DNA of 64,000 nt from Lucinisca nassula. Taxonomy: Eukaryota; Mollusca; Bivalvia; Lucinida; Lucinidae. The notes below the pieces were generated by a model. That model had not been told where the DNA came from and did not search any database. It saw nothing but the letters and a program-made list of their open reading frames with translations. Both the position numbers and the translations under genes were made by a program. Location of the stretch: the NCBI GenBank assembly GCA_963580285.1, contig OY757015.1, positions 149,170,082 through 149,234,081 on the forward strand, given 5' to 3'. Below, in pieces: positions 11,131 to 23,215 of the stretch (position 1 is its first letter; every line of letters begins with the position of its first letter).

Positions 11131-13138
11131 AGTAGAAGTAAAACAAAGATCAGGAATCGATACAATTAACTTACTCCTCCCATCAAAGACACCAAAGGGA
11201 AAGAAACACAAACATTAAGCGACCAGACCATAATGGAAACCTAAACAAAGGAAGGCCACAAGGACAGCCACTTTCCCACAAATTGGCCATATGGCCATCC
11301 AAAATAAAAAGACACAAGCGACACACACAGCAAGCAACAAACAACAACATAAATAAACCGCCACAGAAGAACCGCCCCGGAACGGCCAGCGGAAAGACCC
11401 CCACTGGGGGACCCAAATCGACCCCACACGGCCACAATCCTCGCCCTTACTTCCGTCGCGATTTAGACAAATAACCCGCCCAGCCCGCACGAAGGCCCCC
11501 AACCCACCAGTGCAACATCCCCGTGAACACAAAAAATCAAAGAACCACAGAGATGAGACAACGGTGAGGACTCGACAGCAAGAAACCACCGAAACGCCGT
11601 GCAAAAGAAAACCAACAGCCAGACCCCGACGGGCCCAACCAGAGACAGAGCACCAGGCACCAACCAACATTACCAAGAACTAGATCCCTCCAAATCCCAA
11701 TAAGCCCCCACGCCGGAGCCGCCACAGAATCCGAGGCCCGACCCACCGGCGCGCAACCAAAGAGGGAAGCAAAGCCGCCAACCGCGACTGGGCCAGCCAC
11801 CACGCATGCAGCCTGCCGCACAACACTCATGTTGCACCCAATCTTCCCACACCGAAGAATGATTTTACGAAATTGGGTGCTGAAGTCATTGCGGTCATAT
11901 ACCTTTCTGAATCTACACACCAAGTCACCATAAAATTCGGGTTCCGATAGACCTTGCCGCAGAAGAGACCCAAGCCCAACATTGAATTTTGAAACCAAAC
12001 CAGAATGGCGTCCATAAAACCCTGAAAATGCCCCGCGTAGTTTATGGTACCGACAACCCCGATTAAGGAGCCCAGCCGTTAATAATTCACTACGAGTGTT
12101 GAAGTCAGTCACATGACCACACACTCTAGCAAATCGAACCAACTGCGAAACATAAACGCCACAGGACGGCGCACGAGGAACACCACCACCCAAAAAAGGA
12201 AAACCCACAACCCCAAAACCAAAGCCACCGCGTCCACCACAAACCCTGCACGAAACAAACCCATCTACAATAGATAGATGTAAATCCAAAAACGGGGCCC
12301 CGGTATCAGAAGACTTTGCCTTACCCAACCGAAGCCCTGGGGGGCAAACCCGACCGATCAAACCATCGAAATAGGCAAAGTAAGTATTGTCAATATTTAA
12401 TAAATCATCTAAATATCTAGAAGTAGAGCTAAAAGCTTCAATAATTTCAGATTGGTTATCAATGGAAAGCGACAACATGAAGTCGCTTTCATAACAATAC
12501 AAGAACAGATCAGCCACAAGAGGTGCGCAATTCGTACCCATCGGAATACCCACAATTTGTCTAAATAATATTGTCAAGTAGAAAGGTGAGTGCATCACAC
12601 ACTTTCTGATATGACCAAAGTTTATAATTCTTACGCTCTTTAGAAGTGAAAAATGCATTTCTGACATTACATGCAAGATAGAGAGAATCTTCTCTGTGAA
12701 AAGCCCATTCAATTAAATCAATAAGCTTTTCTTTTATAAGATTATGGGGAAGTGTAGTGTAAAGAGTGGAAAAATCGAAAGAAGACAGACTTGAGGCACG
12801 AAACGTCTGGATTTCAATTTATTTAAAACCTCATTCGATTTTTTTATAGACCAAAACAGATTTCTTCCTGATCTTTCAAAGACTTTATCACAATATTTAA
12901 TCACATGTGTTTTAATAGCAGTCAGACAGGAAGTTAATAATTTAGAAAGTTCAGTGGTAGTGCAAGAGCTAGAATTTGCAATAAACCGTGCTTTGTAAGG
13001 TCTTTTATGAAGTTTTGGTAACCAGTATAGCGTAGGAAGCTTGTCTTGGCCTTCTGTAACACACACAGCAAACTTGGTGGCTGAATGACAAATATGTTCA
13101 TCTACTATAGCTCTCTCTTCAGCTAAAGGCTGAAGTTC
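11131..13138 (-). mobile_element. Penelope-like element, copy b (A-to-G hypermutated)
   Basis: This is the longest 3' PLE copy in the fold-back element. It includes the RT N-terminal motif LPTLYWLPKLHK (about 13,020), the block QIVGIPMGTNCAPLVADLFL (about 12,530), the catalytic YLDDLL box (about 12,420), the C-terminal RT region and the full 3' end at 11,131. Between about 11,220 and 12,365 the plus strand shows dense T-to-C changes relative to copies a, c and d, meaning A-to-G on the sense strand. The rest, 12,366-13,138, is like the other copies. Confidence 0.85.
11700..13066 (-). pseudogene. PLE reverse transcriptase, frameshifted and hyper-edited
   Basis: The upstream frame (12,734-13,066) holds the PLE-typical LPKLHK and FIANSSSCTTTELSKLL motifs. 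A shift near 12,720-12,800 separates it from the frame holding GIPMGTNCAPL and YLDD. A deletion relative to copy d removes sequence near 12,570. From about 12,365 downstream the protein has been rewritten by K-to-G/R, D-to-G, N-to-G/S, Y-to-C, I-to-V, T-to-A and M-to-V changes, all explained by A-to-G in codons. The normal TAA stop seen in copy d (near 21,873) reads TGG here, so translation would run into the UTR. No GIY-YIG endonuclease is visible. Confidence 0.8.
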
Positions 13139-13692
13139 ATAGGCCTATATAGGCCTATATATAGAGTATATGTACTTTTTTGTGTGTGATAGTACTGCAG
13201 AGGAGCTCTTCTATGTGACAAGGGGCACTGATAGGAGTATATCTACTTTAGTATGTGTGGTAGTACTGCAGAGGAGCTCTTCTATATAACAAGGAGCACT
13301 GATAGGAGTATATCTACTTTGTTTTGTGTTATAGTACTACAGAGGAGCTCTTCTATACGACAAGGAACACAGATAGGAGTATATCTACTTAGTTATGTTT
13401 GGTAGTACTGCAGAGGAGCTCTTCTATTCAACAAGGAGCACTGATAGGAATATATATACTTTGTTGTATGTGGAAGTACTGCAGTGGAGCTCTTCTATAC
13501 GAACATGAGTACTGATAGGAGTATATCTACACTTTGTTGTATGGGGTAATACTGCAGAGGAGCACTTCTTTATGATAATGAGCACTGATAGGAGTATATC
13601 TACTTTATTATGTGTGGTAGCTCTGCAGTGGAGCTCTTCTATACGAACAGGAGCACTGATAGGAGTATGTTTATACTTTGTTGTATGTGGTA
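13139..13692 (+). repeat. 71-bp satellite array, segment 1 (plus)
   Basis: Units of 71 bp contain AGTACTGCAGAGGAGCTCTT then GATAGGAGTATATCTACTTT. Unit starts at 13,191, 13,262, 13,333 and 13,404 give the exact period. The array is interrupted by PLE copy c at 13,693 within a unit and resumes at 14,657. It forms the inner part of the left fold-back arm. Confidence 0.85.
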
Positions 13693-14656
13693 AAGTAGAA
13701 GTAAAACAAAGATCAGGAATTGATACAATTAACTTACTCCACCCATAAAAGACACCAAAGGGAAAGAAATACAAACATTAAGCGACCAGACCATAATGGA
13801 AACCTAAACAAAGGAAGGCCATAAGGACAGTTACTTTCCCACAAAATGGCCATATGGCCATCCAAAACCAAAAGACACAAGTGATACACACAGTAAGTAA
13901 CAAACAACAACATAAATAAATCGCCACAGAAGAGCCGCCTTGGAACGGTCAGTGGAAGATTTCCACTGGGGGGCTTAAATCGATTTTACGTGGCCACAAT
14001 CCTCGCCCTTACTTCCGTCGCGATTTAGACAAATAATTTGTTCAGTCCGCATGAAGGCCTCCTAACTCATCAGTGCAACATCTCCGTGAACACAAAAATC
14101 AAAGAACCACAGAGGTGAGACAACGGTGAGGACTCGACAGCAAGAAACCACTGAAATGCTGGAGCAAAAGAAAACCAACAGTTAGACTCCGATGAGCCCG
14201 ACCAGAGACAGAGCATCAGGCACCAACCAACATTATCTCTCTAATTTTCAATAAGCCTTTACGTTGGAGCCGTCATAGAATCTGAGGCCTGACCCACCGG
14301 CGTGCAATTAAAGAGGGAAGCAAAGTTGCCAACCGTGATTGGGTTAACTACCATGCATGCAGTCTGTCGTATAATATCCATGTTGTACCCAATCTTTTTA
14401 TATCGAAGAATGATTTTACGAAATTGGGTGCTGAAGTCATTGCGGTTATATATTTTTCTGAATTTATATACTAAGTCACCATAAAATTCAGGTTCCGATA
14501 GACCTTGTTGTAGAAGAGATTTAAGTCCAATATTGAATTTTGAAATTAAATCAGAATGGCGTCTATAAAATTTTGAAAAGGCTTTGCGTAGTTTATGGTA
14601 CCGATAACCCTGATTAAGGAGTTTAGCCGTTAATAATTTATTACGAGTGTTGAAGT
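13693..14656 (-). mobile_element. Penelope-like element fragment, copy c
   Basis: This is a 5'-truncated PLE 3' portion inserted into the 71-bp array. It carries the common 3' end and UTR plus about 370 bp of RT C-terminal coding sequence, breaking off at 14,656 where the satellite unit resumes (CTGCAGAGGAGCAC). The interrupted unit lost only a few bases. It is A-rich on the sense strand and nearly identical to copy d, so both are recent and unedited. Confidence 0.8.
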
Positions 14657-15756
14657 CTGCAGAGGAGCACTTCTATATGACAATGAGCACTGGTAGTAGT
14701 ATATATACTTTGTTGTATGTGATAGTACTGCAAAAGAGCTCTTCTATACGACAAGGGGCACTGATAGGAGTATATCTACTTTGTTATGTGTGATAGAACT
14801 ACAGTGCAGCTCTTCTATACGACATGGTGCACTGATAGGAGTATATTTGTATATCTACTTTATTATATGTGGTTGTACTGCAGAGGAGCACTTCTATACA
14901 AGGATCACTGATAGGAGTGTATATACTATGTTTTATGTGATAGTACTACAGAGGAGCTCTTCTATACGTGAAGGTCTTCTATACGACAAGGGGAACTGAT
15001 AAGAGTACAGTTGTGCTAACACGAAGCCTTCTGTTATGTGCACTGTGTCCACTACATAGTGCACTAAGAATGTATAAAATAACAGGGATAAACACACTTG
15101 TTAGTGCACTCCATGTTCATTAGGGCGGAACCTGTCGTCTTAGCACAACTGTGTATATACTTTGTTATGCCTGATAGTACTGCAGAGGAGCTGTAATATA
15201 TGACTAGGAGAACTTATAGGAGTATATCTACTTTGTTGTGTGAGGTAATACTACAGAAGAGCTCTTCTATACAAGGAGCACTGATATTATATCTACTTTA
15301 TTATGTGTGGTAGTGCTGCAGAGGAGCTCTTCTATACAACAAGGAGCACTGATAGGAGTACATCTACTTTGTTGTATGTGGTAGTACTGCAGTGGAGCTC
15401 TTCTATACGAACATGAGCACTGATAGGAGTATATCTACATTTGTACTTTGTTGTATGAGGTAATACTGTAGAGGAGCACTTCTATATGACAATGAACACT
15501 GATAGGAGTATATCTACTTTATTATGTGTGGTAGTACTGCAGAGGAGCTCTTCTATACAACAAGGAGCACTGATAGGAGTATATCTACTTTGTTATGTGT
15601 GATAGTACTGCAGAGGAGCTCTTCTATACGACAAGGGGCACTGATAGAAGTATATCTACTTTGTTATGTGAGGTAGTACTACGGAGGAGCTCTTCTATAT
15701 AACACGGAGCACTGATAGGAGTATATCTACTTTATTATGTGTGGTAGTACTGCAGA
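14657..15756 (+). repeat. 71-bp satellite array, segment 2 (plus)
   Basis: The plus-oriented 71-bp units continue, with occasional shorter units of about 55 bp and an inserted MITE at 15,008-15,151. The array ends abruptly at about 15,756, after GTAGTACTGCAGACTAAGTA, where orientation flips. The units resemble the outer-arm units, so the whole arm probably derives from one ancestral repeat. Confidence 0.85.
15008..15151. mobile_element. MITE with CAGTTGTGC termini in the array
   Basis: A 144-bp insertion interrupts a 71-bp unit. Its ends are inverted repeats, CAGTTGTGCTAA and TTAGCACAACTG. Comparison with neighbouring units suggests insertion at TA, with the right-hand copy now TG. CAGT-type ends and a TA target suit a Tc1/mariner-derived MITE. 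Internal sequence is non-coding. Confidence 0.65.
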
Positions 15757-17344
15757 CTAAGTAGATATACTCCTGTCAGTGCCCCTTGTTGTATAGAAGA
15801 GCTTAACTGCAGTACTAGCACACATAACTAAGTAGATATACTCCTATCAGAGCTCCCTGTCATATAGAATAGCTTCACTGCAGTACTACCAGACATAACA
15901 ATGTTGATTTACTTCTATAAGTGCTCCTGTTCAAATAGAAGCACTCCTCTGTAGTACTACCACACATAATAAAGTAGATATACTCCTATCAATGCTCCTT
16001 TTCGTAAAGAAGAGCTCCTCTTCAGTACTACCAACATAATAAAGCAGATATACTCCTATCAGTGCTCATTGTCGTATAGAAGAGCTCCTCTGCAGTACTA
16101 CCACACATACTAAAGTAGACATACTCCTATTAGTACTCCTTTTCGTAAAGAAGAGCTCCTCTGCAGTACTACCAACATAATAAAACAGATATACTCCTAT
16201 CAGTGCTCCTTGTATAGAAGAGCTCCTCTGCAGTACTACCACACATAATAAAGTAGATATACTCCTATCAGTGCTCATGTTCGTATAGAAGGGCTCCACT
16301 GCAGTACTACCACATACAACAAAGTATATATACTCCTATCAGTGCTCCTTGTCGTATAGAAGAGCTCCACTGTAGTTCTTCCACATATAACAAAGTAGGT
16401 ATACTTCTATCAGTGCCCATTGTTGTATAGAAGAGCTCCTCTGCAGTACTATTACACACAACAAAGTATATATATACTCGTTTCAGTGCTCATTGTCATA
16501 TAGAAGTGCTCCTCTGCAGAATTACCACATACAACAAAGTACAAATGTAGATATACTCCTATCAGTGCTCATGTTCGTATAGAAGAGCTCCACTGCAGTA
16601 CTACCACATATAACAAAGTATATATATTCCCATCAGTGCTCCTGGTCGAATAGAAGAGCTCCTCTGCAGTACTACCACACATAACTAAGTAGATATTCTC
16701 TTAGCAGTGCTCCTTGTCGTATAGAAGAGCTCCTCTGTAGTACTATCACACAAAACAAAGTAGATATACTCCTATCAGTGCTCCTTGTTGTATAGAAGAG
16801 CTCCTCTGCAGTACTACCACACATAATAAAGTATATATACTCCTATTAGTGCTCCATGTCGTATAGAAGAGCTCCTCTGTAGTTCTACCACACATAACAA
16901 AGTAGGTATACTCCTATCAGTGCCCCTTGTCGTATAGAAGAGCTCCTCTGCAGTACTATCACACACAACAAAGTATATATACTCCTATCATTGCTCATAG
17001 TCATACAGAAGTGCTCCTCTGCAGTATTACCACATACAACAAAGTACAAATGTACTCCTATCAGTGTACCTGTTCTTATAGAAGAGCTCCACTGCAGTAC
17101 TACCACACAAAATAAAGTAGATATACTCCTATCCGTGCCCATTGTCATATAGTACACATGTAGATATGCTCCTATCAGTGCTCATGTTCGTATAGAAGAG
17201 CACCACTGCAGTACTACCACATACAACAAAGTATATATATTCCTATCAGCGCTCTTTGTCGAATAGAAGAGCTCCTCTGCAGTACTACCACACATAACTA
17301 AGTAGATATACTCCTATCAGTGCTCCTTGTCGTATAGAAGAGCA
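15757..17344 (-). repeat. 71-bp satellite array, inverted half
   Basis: The same 71-bp unit is present on the opposite strand (GATATACTCCTATCAGTGCT then AGAAGAGCTCCTCTGCAGTA), about 22 units. It pairs with 13,139-15,756. Short runs that look like ORFs through this array are read-through of repeats. Two units near 16,540 and 17,045 carry an extra GTACAAATGTA insertion, showing higher-order homogenisation. Confidence 0.85.
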
Positions 17345-18176
<832 letters not shown>

Positions 18177-18609
18177 TTTGACTGGTACACAGACCCTCTA
18201 TTAGACTGCTACACAGACTTCTATTTTAAAATAGACGACTGTTGTGAACCGCTGATCACGTGATTTTTCCGAGCGCTTCTGTTGGTCGATGAATATACGT
18301 CACTGAATGTAAACAGTATCTGATGGATTCTCTTCGTTTATTTATAGAACATTACTCTTACTTTCACCTAGTGTGTAAATCATCGTAATAATTGCAGCGT
18401 TTTATAAAGGAATTGAAATTTCACCGTATTCTGATTTTTCTGCAGACCTTGTATTTTACTTAAAAGAAGAAAAAAAAGTTTATTTTCCAGATATGTCAAA
18501 CTGAAAAAATGTCTTTATTCCTTTATTACTGAGTCAAAGTAATAAACAACCCTGCAAACTATACTTTATTGAGAGAAAATGTGTTTTTTTGTGTGTTTTG
18601 TTTTGTTTT

Positions 18610-18905
18610 GTTTGATTTGAGGTTTAACGTCCCCGTCAACACTGTAAAGGTCATTTTGGAGACGTTGCTTCCAATTTTAGGGGACTTTTACCCGACATTG
18701 AGATGAAATGACATCTCAAACCCTGCCGCCCAATGAAACCGATAGGGTTTATAAGCATGGACGGACCGACTCGCACCGCATTGCCTGGGCAGGCTTAGAT
18801 CCTCTAAGTGGTTACCAGTACTCGTGTGCGGGTCGGTTTCAGTTCTGCGTGGAAGCATCATGCAGCCCCTCTAATTCTTCAAGCCTCGATGGGCGGGGGC
18901 CGCAA
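18610..18905 (+). repeat. Dispersed repeat family A, well-preserved copy
   Basis: One of the best copies, with the full order of head (GAGGTTTAACGTCCCCGTCA), GACTTTTACCCGACATTGAG, GCCTGGGCAGGCTTAGATCC and a tail with GGGCGGGGGC. The sequence 18,906-19,403 that follows has no recognisable feature. Confidence 0.8.
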
Positions 18906-19406
18906 CGAGAACATATACTCAGTGCTTTAGCAGTGGTAAGGAAGTTGCATTAACCCTTGCAAAACAATGTTTTTTTTTTAAAAGTCCTAATGAAAAGATT
19001 TAATATTTTCAGTACGTTTCTAGAAATGACTACCCCAATTTGCCTAGCGTTCCAGAAAATGCGAAAAGTAGAGACAGAAACCAGCCTGTGCATATGCACA
19101 TTGTCGTTGCTGTTTTGTCAACATACATTAAACCGACTGGCAGTGAAGTGCTGGGCATAAATGGATTATCTGGAGGAATTTTTGTAAGGGAATCTGATCG
19201 CACCTGCTTGGGAAACCCGCTTTATTTGTAAACACATTGCGAGCGCTTGGATTTTGAAAGCATTTGAGCGATCCAGTTACCAGGCCTTTTTCGCCCTTGT
19301 AAAATTGGTTTTCTACAGTCCTCTATTCATTTATTTGCACCTTTCGCCGCCATATTTGTTACGTATGGTGTAACCCACGCTTTAGTCTGGACGGCACTTC
19401 CGCCAT

Positions 19407-21301
19407 GTTGTTGTTGTTGTTGTCGTAGATCTCCACCGATGAATAAAATCGATGCACCACCTCTAAGAGGCGTAAAAGTCTGGCCAATTACTTAAAATAA
19501 CTTCAGTGTCTCTATATACATTATATACACAGCTAAAATCCTGGTGACTTTTAAAATAGCTCTAAAACCGTTAAATTTCTAACTCCGGGGCCCCACTGTC
19601 TTATTCTCAATATTCTTCAAAAGCCGCAGCCTTGTATTATGCAGTTTGTAGATTAACTCTCTGCTCCATAATTCGATTATGTCAAAGTTTGGATTAATTT
19701 CTTTACATGGGTAAATATTCACGACAATAGAACAGTCCAGTATTAGTTGCGTAAATAAGGAAGAGTCCAGTTTCATATTAGGAATTCTGTCCATACACAC
19801 ATTTTTAAGTCTCTGCCTAAAAGGTTCCCTTACATACTCCAGGGGTTGACATCTGGCTATGAAGTGCTCCCTATCTTCTGGTTCTGCTTGACACACCTTA
19901 CATGTCGGATCAACCGCATATTGGTTGAAACAGGATCTATTAGCTTGTATGATATAGGTTCCAGTTAGGACCCTTACTTTCAGTTCTGCTCGCCTGTTGT
20001 CCTGTATATTATGTCTTACACTGGACAAGCAATGATGTGGAATTCCCAATGCTACTGTCAGGGAGTTTATATATTTCAGTGAAGTTTTGTTCAAGATATC
20101 TTGTTCCCATTTTTTGTTGATGAAACAGTTCACATTTGAGTTTAACATAGATTTCCATGTCTCTTTCGTTGGGGGAGACTGAAATAACTCATATGCGTTG
20201 GGTAATTCATATAACTTTAATGTTTCTCTCACAGTACTACACCATGTGTTTTCATCGGGTTTCTTCATTACAAGTTGCCTCTCCAGAATCTCATGTTCTA
20301 CTGAATTCTCTGCTCTTGCAGCGTTTACGAACAAGTTTAAAATGTTTTTATGTATAATCGTCTCTACTGGTGGGACGCCCAGAAGGGAAAGGGTGATGCA
20401 GTTCGGTGTTTTGTCTGGAAGACCTTGTATTTGCCGCAAATACTTCCGTTGAAATCTTTCCAAACTCTCCAGGTCTGATTTTAAAATTTTCTGCACTTCA
20501 AGTCCATATATCAACCTCGGGATTATGTAAGTATTCCATAGGTATGCGCACAACGGTTTTACCATCCCATTTCCCGAGTGCAAGCCTGCTCCCATCAGGG
20601 CATATGCAGTTTTTCTAGCTAAGCTAATTCTTTCCTCAATGTTAACTTTCATCTTTGTGTCTCTGAATATTCATAGGTGTGTACTTTGCTGCTCTTTTTT
20701 AATAGCCTTATCAAGCATAGTAAAGTCATATTTTTGATTAGATCCGGTACCATAAGTCAATACTCCACTCTTAGTAGGGTGGATAATGTAACGTTCTTGG
20801 TTTGCAAAACTTGCTGTATCATCAAGCATGTACTGCATCTCATTTTTTGAGTTTGTGATTAAAGCGAGATCATCTGCCACGGTTATAAGAGGTATTTGTA
20901 TACTTCCAATCACCATTCCAGTGTATCTATTTTCCAAATGTATCAGTAGAGGATTGTTGTATCTCTTGTAGTGGGATGTTGATAAAACACCCCCTTGACG
21001 TACGCCTTGGTGAATGACAAATGGAGCTGACAGATGACCTTCCCATTTGACAGATGATAGCATATCAGTGTAGATGTCACGGACTAACAGCAAGTCGTTT
21101 CCCCTGATGCCATCTATGTAAAGCTTGCGAAGCAGTAGCTCATGATTGACGACATCAAACGCCTTCTGTACATCCAGAGTAGCTACAAAAAGGGTCTCTT
21201 TCTTATCATTAGCTTCGTTTATACACTCTGTCAGGATTAATGCTGCTCCTATTGATGAGCTACCAGCTGTAAATCCTTTCTGTAGTCTTGATTGTGTTGT
21301 T
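19407..21301 (-). mobile_element. LINE-2, 3' half (RT to tail)
   Basis: This is the downstream half of a non-LTR element on the minus strand, running from the RT finger region at 21,301 to a (CAA)n-type tail at 19,407-19,423. It continues upstream at 23,204-24,745 beyond the inserted PLE copy d. The 3' UTR is about 19,424-19,578. Its clade is unresolved; the tail and C-terminal CCHC-like finger suit an I-like or RTE-like element. Confidence 0.8.
19579..21301 (-). pseudogene. LINE-2 reverse transcriptase and C-terminal finger
   Basis: From 21,301 downwards the RT shows LQKGFTAGSSSIGAALIL, then TLDVQKAFDVVNHELLL and GVRQGGVLS. The catalytic box is VADDLAL rather than Y/FADD (near 20,870). An in-frame TGA at 20,671-20,673 separates it from the C-terminal part (20,652-19,579). 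That part contains LIYGLEV and a CxxC-x7-HxxxxC finger (CKVCQAEPEDREHFIARC, near 19,890). After the stop the frame is unchanged, so the lesion is a point mutation. Encoded activity would be reverse transcription of the element's RNA; this copy is inactive because of the stop and the PLE insertion. Confidence 0.75.
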
Positions 21302-21307
21302 AAGAAA

Positions 21308-23197
21308 AGTAGAAGTAAAACAAAGATCAGGAATTGATACAATTAACTTACTCCACCCATAAAAGACACCAAAGGGAAAGAAATACAAACACTAAGCGAC
21401 CAGACCATAATGGAAACCTAAACAAAGGAAGGCCATAAGGACAGTTACTTTCCCACAAAATGGCCATATGGCCATCCAAAACCAAAAAAAACAAGTGATA
21501 CACACAGTAAGTAACAAACAACAACATAAATAAATCGCCACAGAAGAGCCGCCTTGGAACGGTCAGTGGAAGATTTCCACTGGGGGGCTTAAATCGATTT
21601 TACGTGGCCACAATCCTCGCCCTTACTTCCGTCGCGATTTAGACAAATAATTTGTTCAGTCCGCATGAAGGCCTCCTAACTCATCAGTGCAACATCTCCG
21701 TGAACACAAAAATCAAAGAACCACTGAGGTGAGACAACGGTGAGGACTCGACAGCAAGAAACCACTGAAATGCTGGAGCAAAAGAAAACCAACAGTTAGA
21801 CTCCGATGAACCCGACCAGAGACAGAGCATCAGGCACCAACCAACATTATCTCTCTAATTTTCAATAAGCCTTTACGTTGGAGCCGTCATAGAATCTGAG
21901 GCCTGACCCACCGGCGTGCAATTAAAGAGGGAAGCAAAGTTGCCAACCGTGATTGGGTTAACTACCATGCATGCAGTCTGTCGTATAATATCCATGTTGT
22001 ACCCAATCTTTTTATATCGAAGAATGATTTTACGAAATTGGGTGCTGAAGTCATTGCGGTTATATATTTTTCTGAATTTATATACTAAGTCACCATAAAA
22101 TTCGGGTTCCGATAGACCTTGTTGCAGAAGAGATTTAAGTCCAATATTGAATTTTGATATTAAATCAGAATGGCGTCTATAAAATTTTGAAAAGGCTTTG
22201 CGTAGTTGATGGTACCGATAACCCTGATTAAGGAGTTTAGCAGTTAATAATTTATTACGAGTGTTGAAGTCAGTTACATGACTACACACTCTAGCAAATC
22301 GAATTAATTGCGAAATATAAACGCCATATGATGGCGCACGAGGAACATCACCATCCAAAAAAGGAAAATTTACAATCTCAAAATCAAAGTCATCGCGTTT
22401 ATCATAAATTTTGCACGAAACAAATCCATCTACAATAGATAGATGTAAATCCAAAAACGGGGCCTCGGTATCAGAAGAATTTGCTTTATTTAACTGAAGT
22501 TCTAGGGGGTAAATCTGACTGATCAAACCATCAAAATAGGTATTATCAATATTTAATAAATCATCTAAATATCTAGAAGTAGAGCTAAAAGCTTCAATAA
22601 TTTCAGATTGGTAATCAATGGAAAGCGACAAAATGAAGTCTCTTTCATAACAATACAAGAACAGATCAGCCACAAGAGGTGCGCAATTAGTACCCATCGG
22701 AATACCCACAATTTGTCTAAATAACTTAGTACCGAATCTAATATAAATATTGTCAAGTAGAAAGGTGAGGGCATCACACACTTTCTAACATGACCAAAGT
22801 GTATAATTCTTATGCTCTTTAGAAGTGATAAATGCATTTCTGATATTACATGCAAGATAGAGAGAATCTTCTCTATGAAAAGCCCATTCAATTAAATCAT
22901 TAAGCTTTTCTTTTATAAGATTATGAGGAAGTGTAGTGTAAAGAGTGGAAAAATCGTAGGTAGACAGACTAGAAGCACGAAAATGTCTAGATTTCAATTT
23001 ATTTAAAACCTCATTCGAATTTTTTATAGACCAAAACAGATTTCTTCCTGATCTTTCAAAGACTTTATCACAATATTTAATTACATGCGTTTTAATAGCA
23101 GTAAGACAGGAAGTTAATAATTTAGAAAGTTCAGTGGTAGTGCAAGAGCTAGAATTTGCAATAAACCGTGCTTTGTAAGGTTTTTTATGAAGTTTTG
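21308..23197 (-). mobile_element. Penelope-like element, copy d, inserted in LINE-2
   Basis: A 1.9-kb 5'-truncated PLE flanked by the 6-bp direct repeat AAGAAA at 21,302-21,307 and 23,198-23,203. Removing it brings the LINE-2 RT frame back into register. It holds RT coding sequence from the LHKKPYKARFIANSS region to the C-terminus, then a UTR and the common PLE 3' end. It is the best unedited reference for the family in this window. Confidence 0.85.
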
Positions 23198-23215
23198 AAG
23201 AAAGTCTTGTTTTGT
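21873..23215 (-). pseudogene. PLE reverse transcriptase, copy d
   Basis: The upstream frame (about 23,190-22,785) has FIANSSSCTTTELSKLL, SYDFSTLYTTLP-like (YDFSTLYTTLPHNLIKEKL) and the NAFITS block. A frameshift near 22,785 precedes the main frame (22,781-21,873) with QIVGIPMGTNCAPLVADLFL, YLDDLLNID and the conserved C-terminal block to RASDSM-like GQASDSM. The stop TAA follows at 21,873-21,875. It belongs to the PLE family of RTs, which are related to telomerase RT. No GIY-YIG domain is visible, so it is an endonuclease-lacking type or a truncated one. Confidence 0.85.

Noticed and set aside
11215..11676. Long open frames on the minus strand (up to about 150 codons, Gly/Leu/Trp-rich)
   Set aside because: They lie in the PLE 3' UTR. 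Stops present in copies a, c and d are lost here through A-to-G changes, and no frame is conserved.
13139..17344. Regular short repeats resembling a CRISPR array
   Set aside because: Units are contiguous 71-bp tandem repeats without unique spacers, they flip orientation, and the sequence is clearly eukaryotic.
18708..18953. ORF beginning MTSQTLPPNET, echoed in several places
   Set aside because: The same peptide arises from family A repeat copies at 18.7, 43.2 and 54.0 kb. Copies carry frameshifts and stops, so it reflects repeat sequence rather than a gene.
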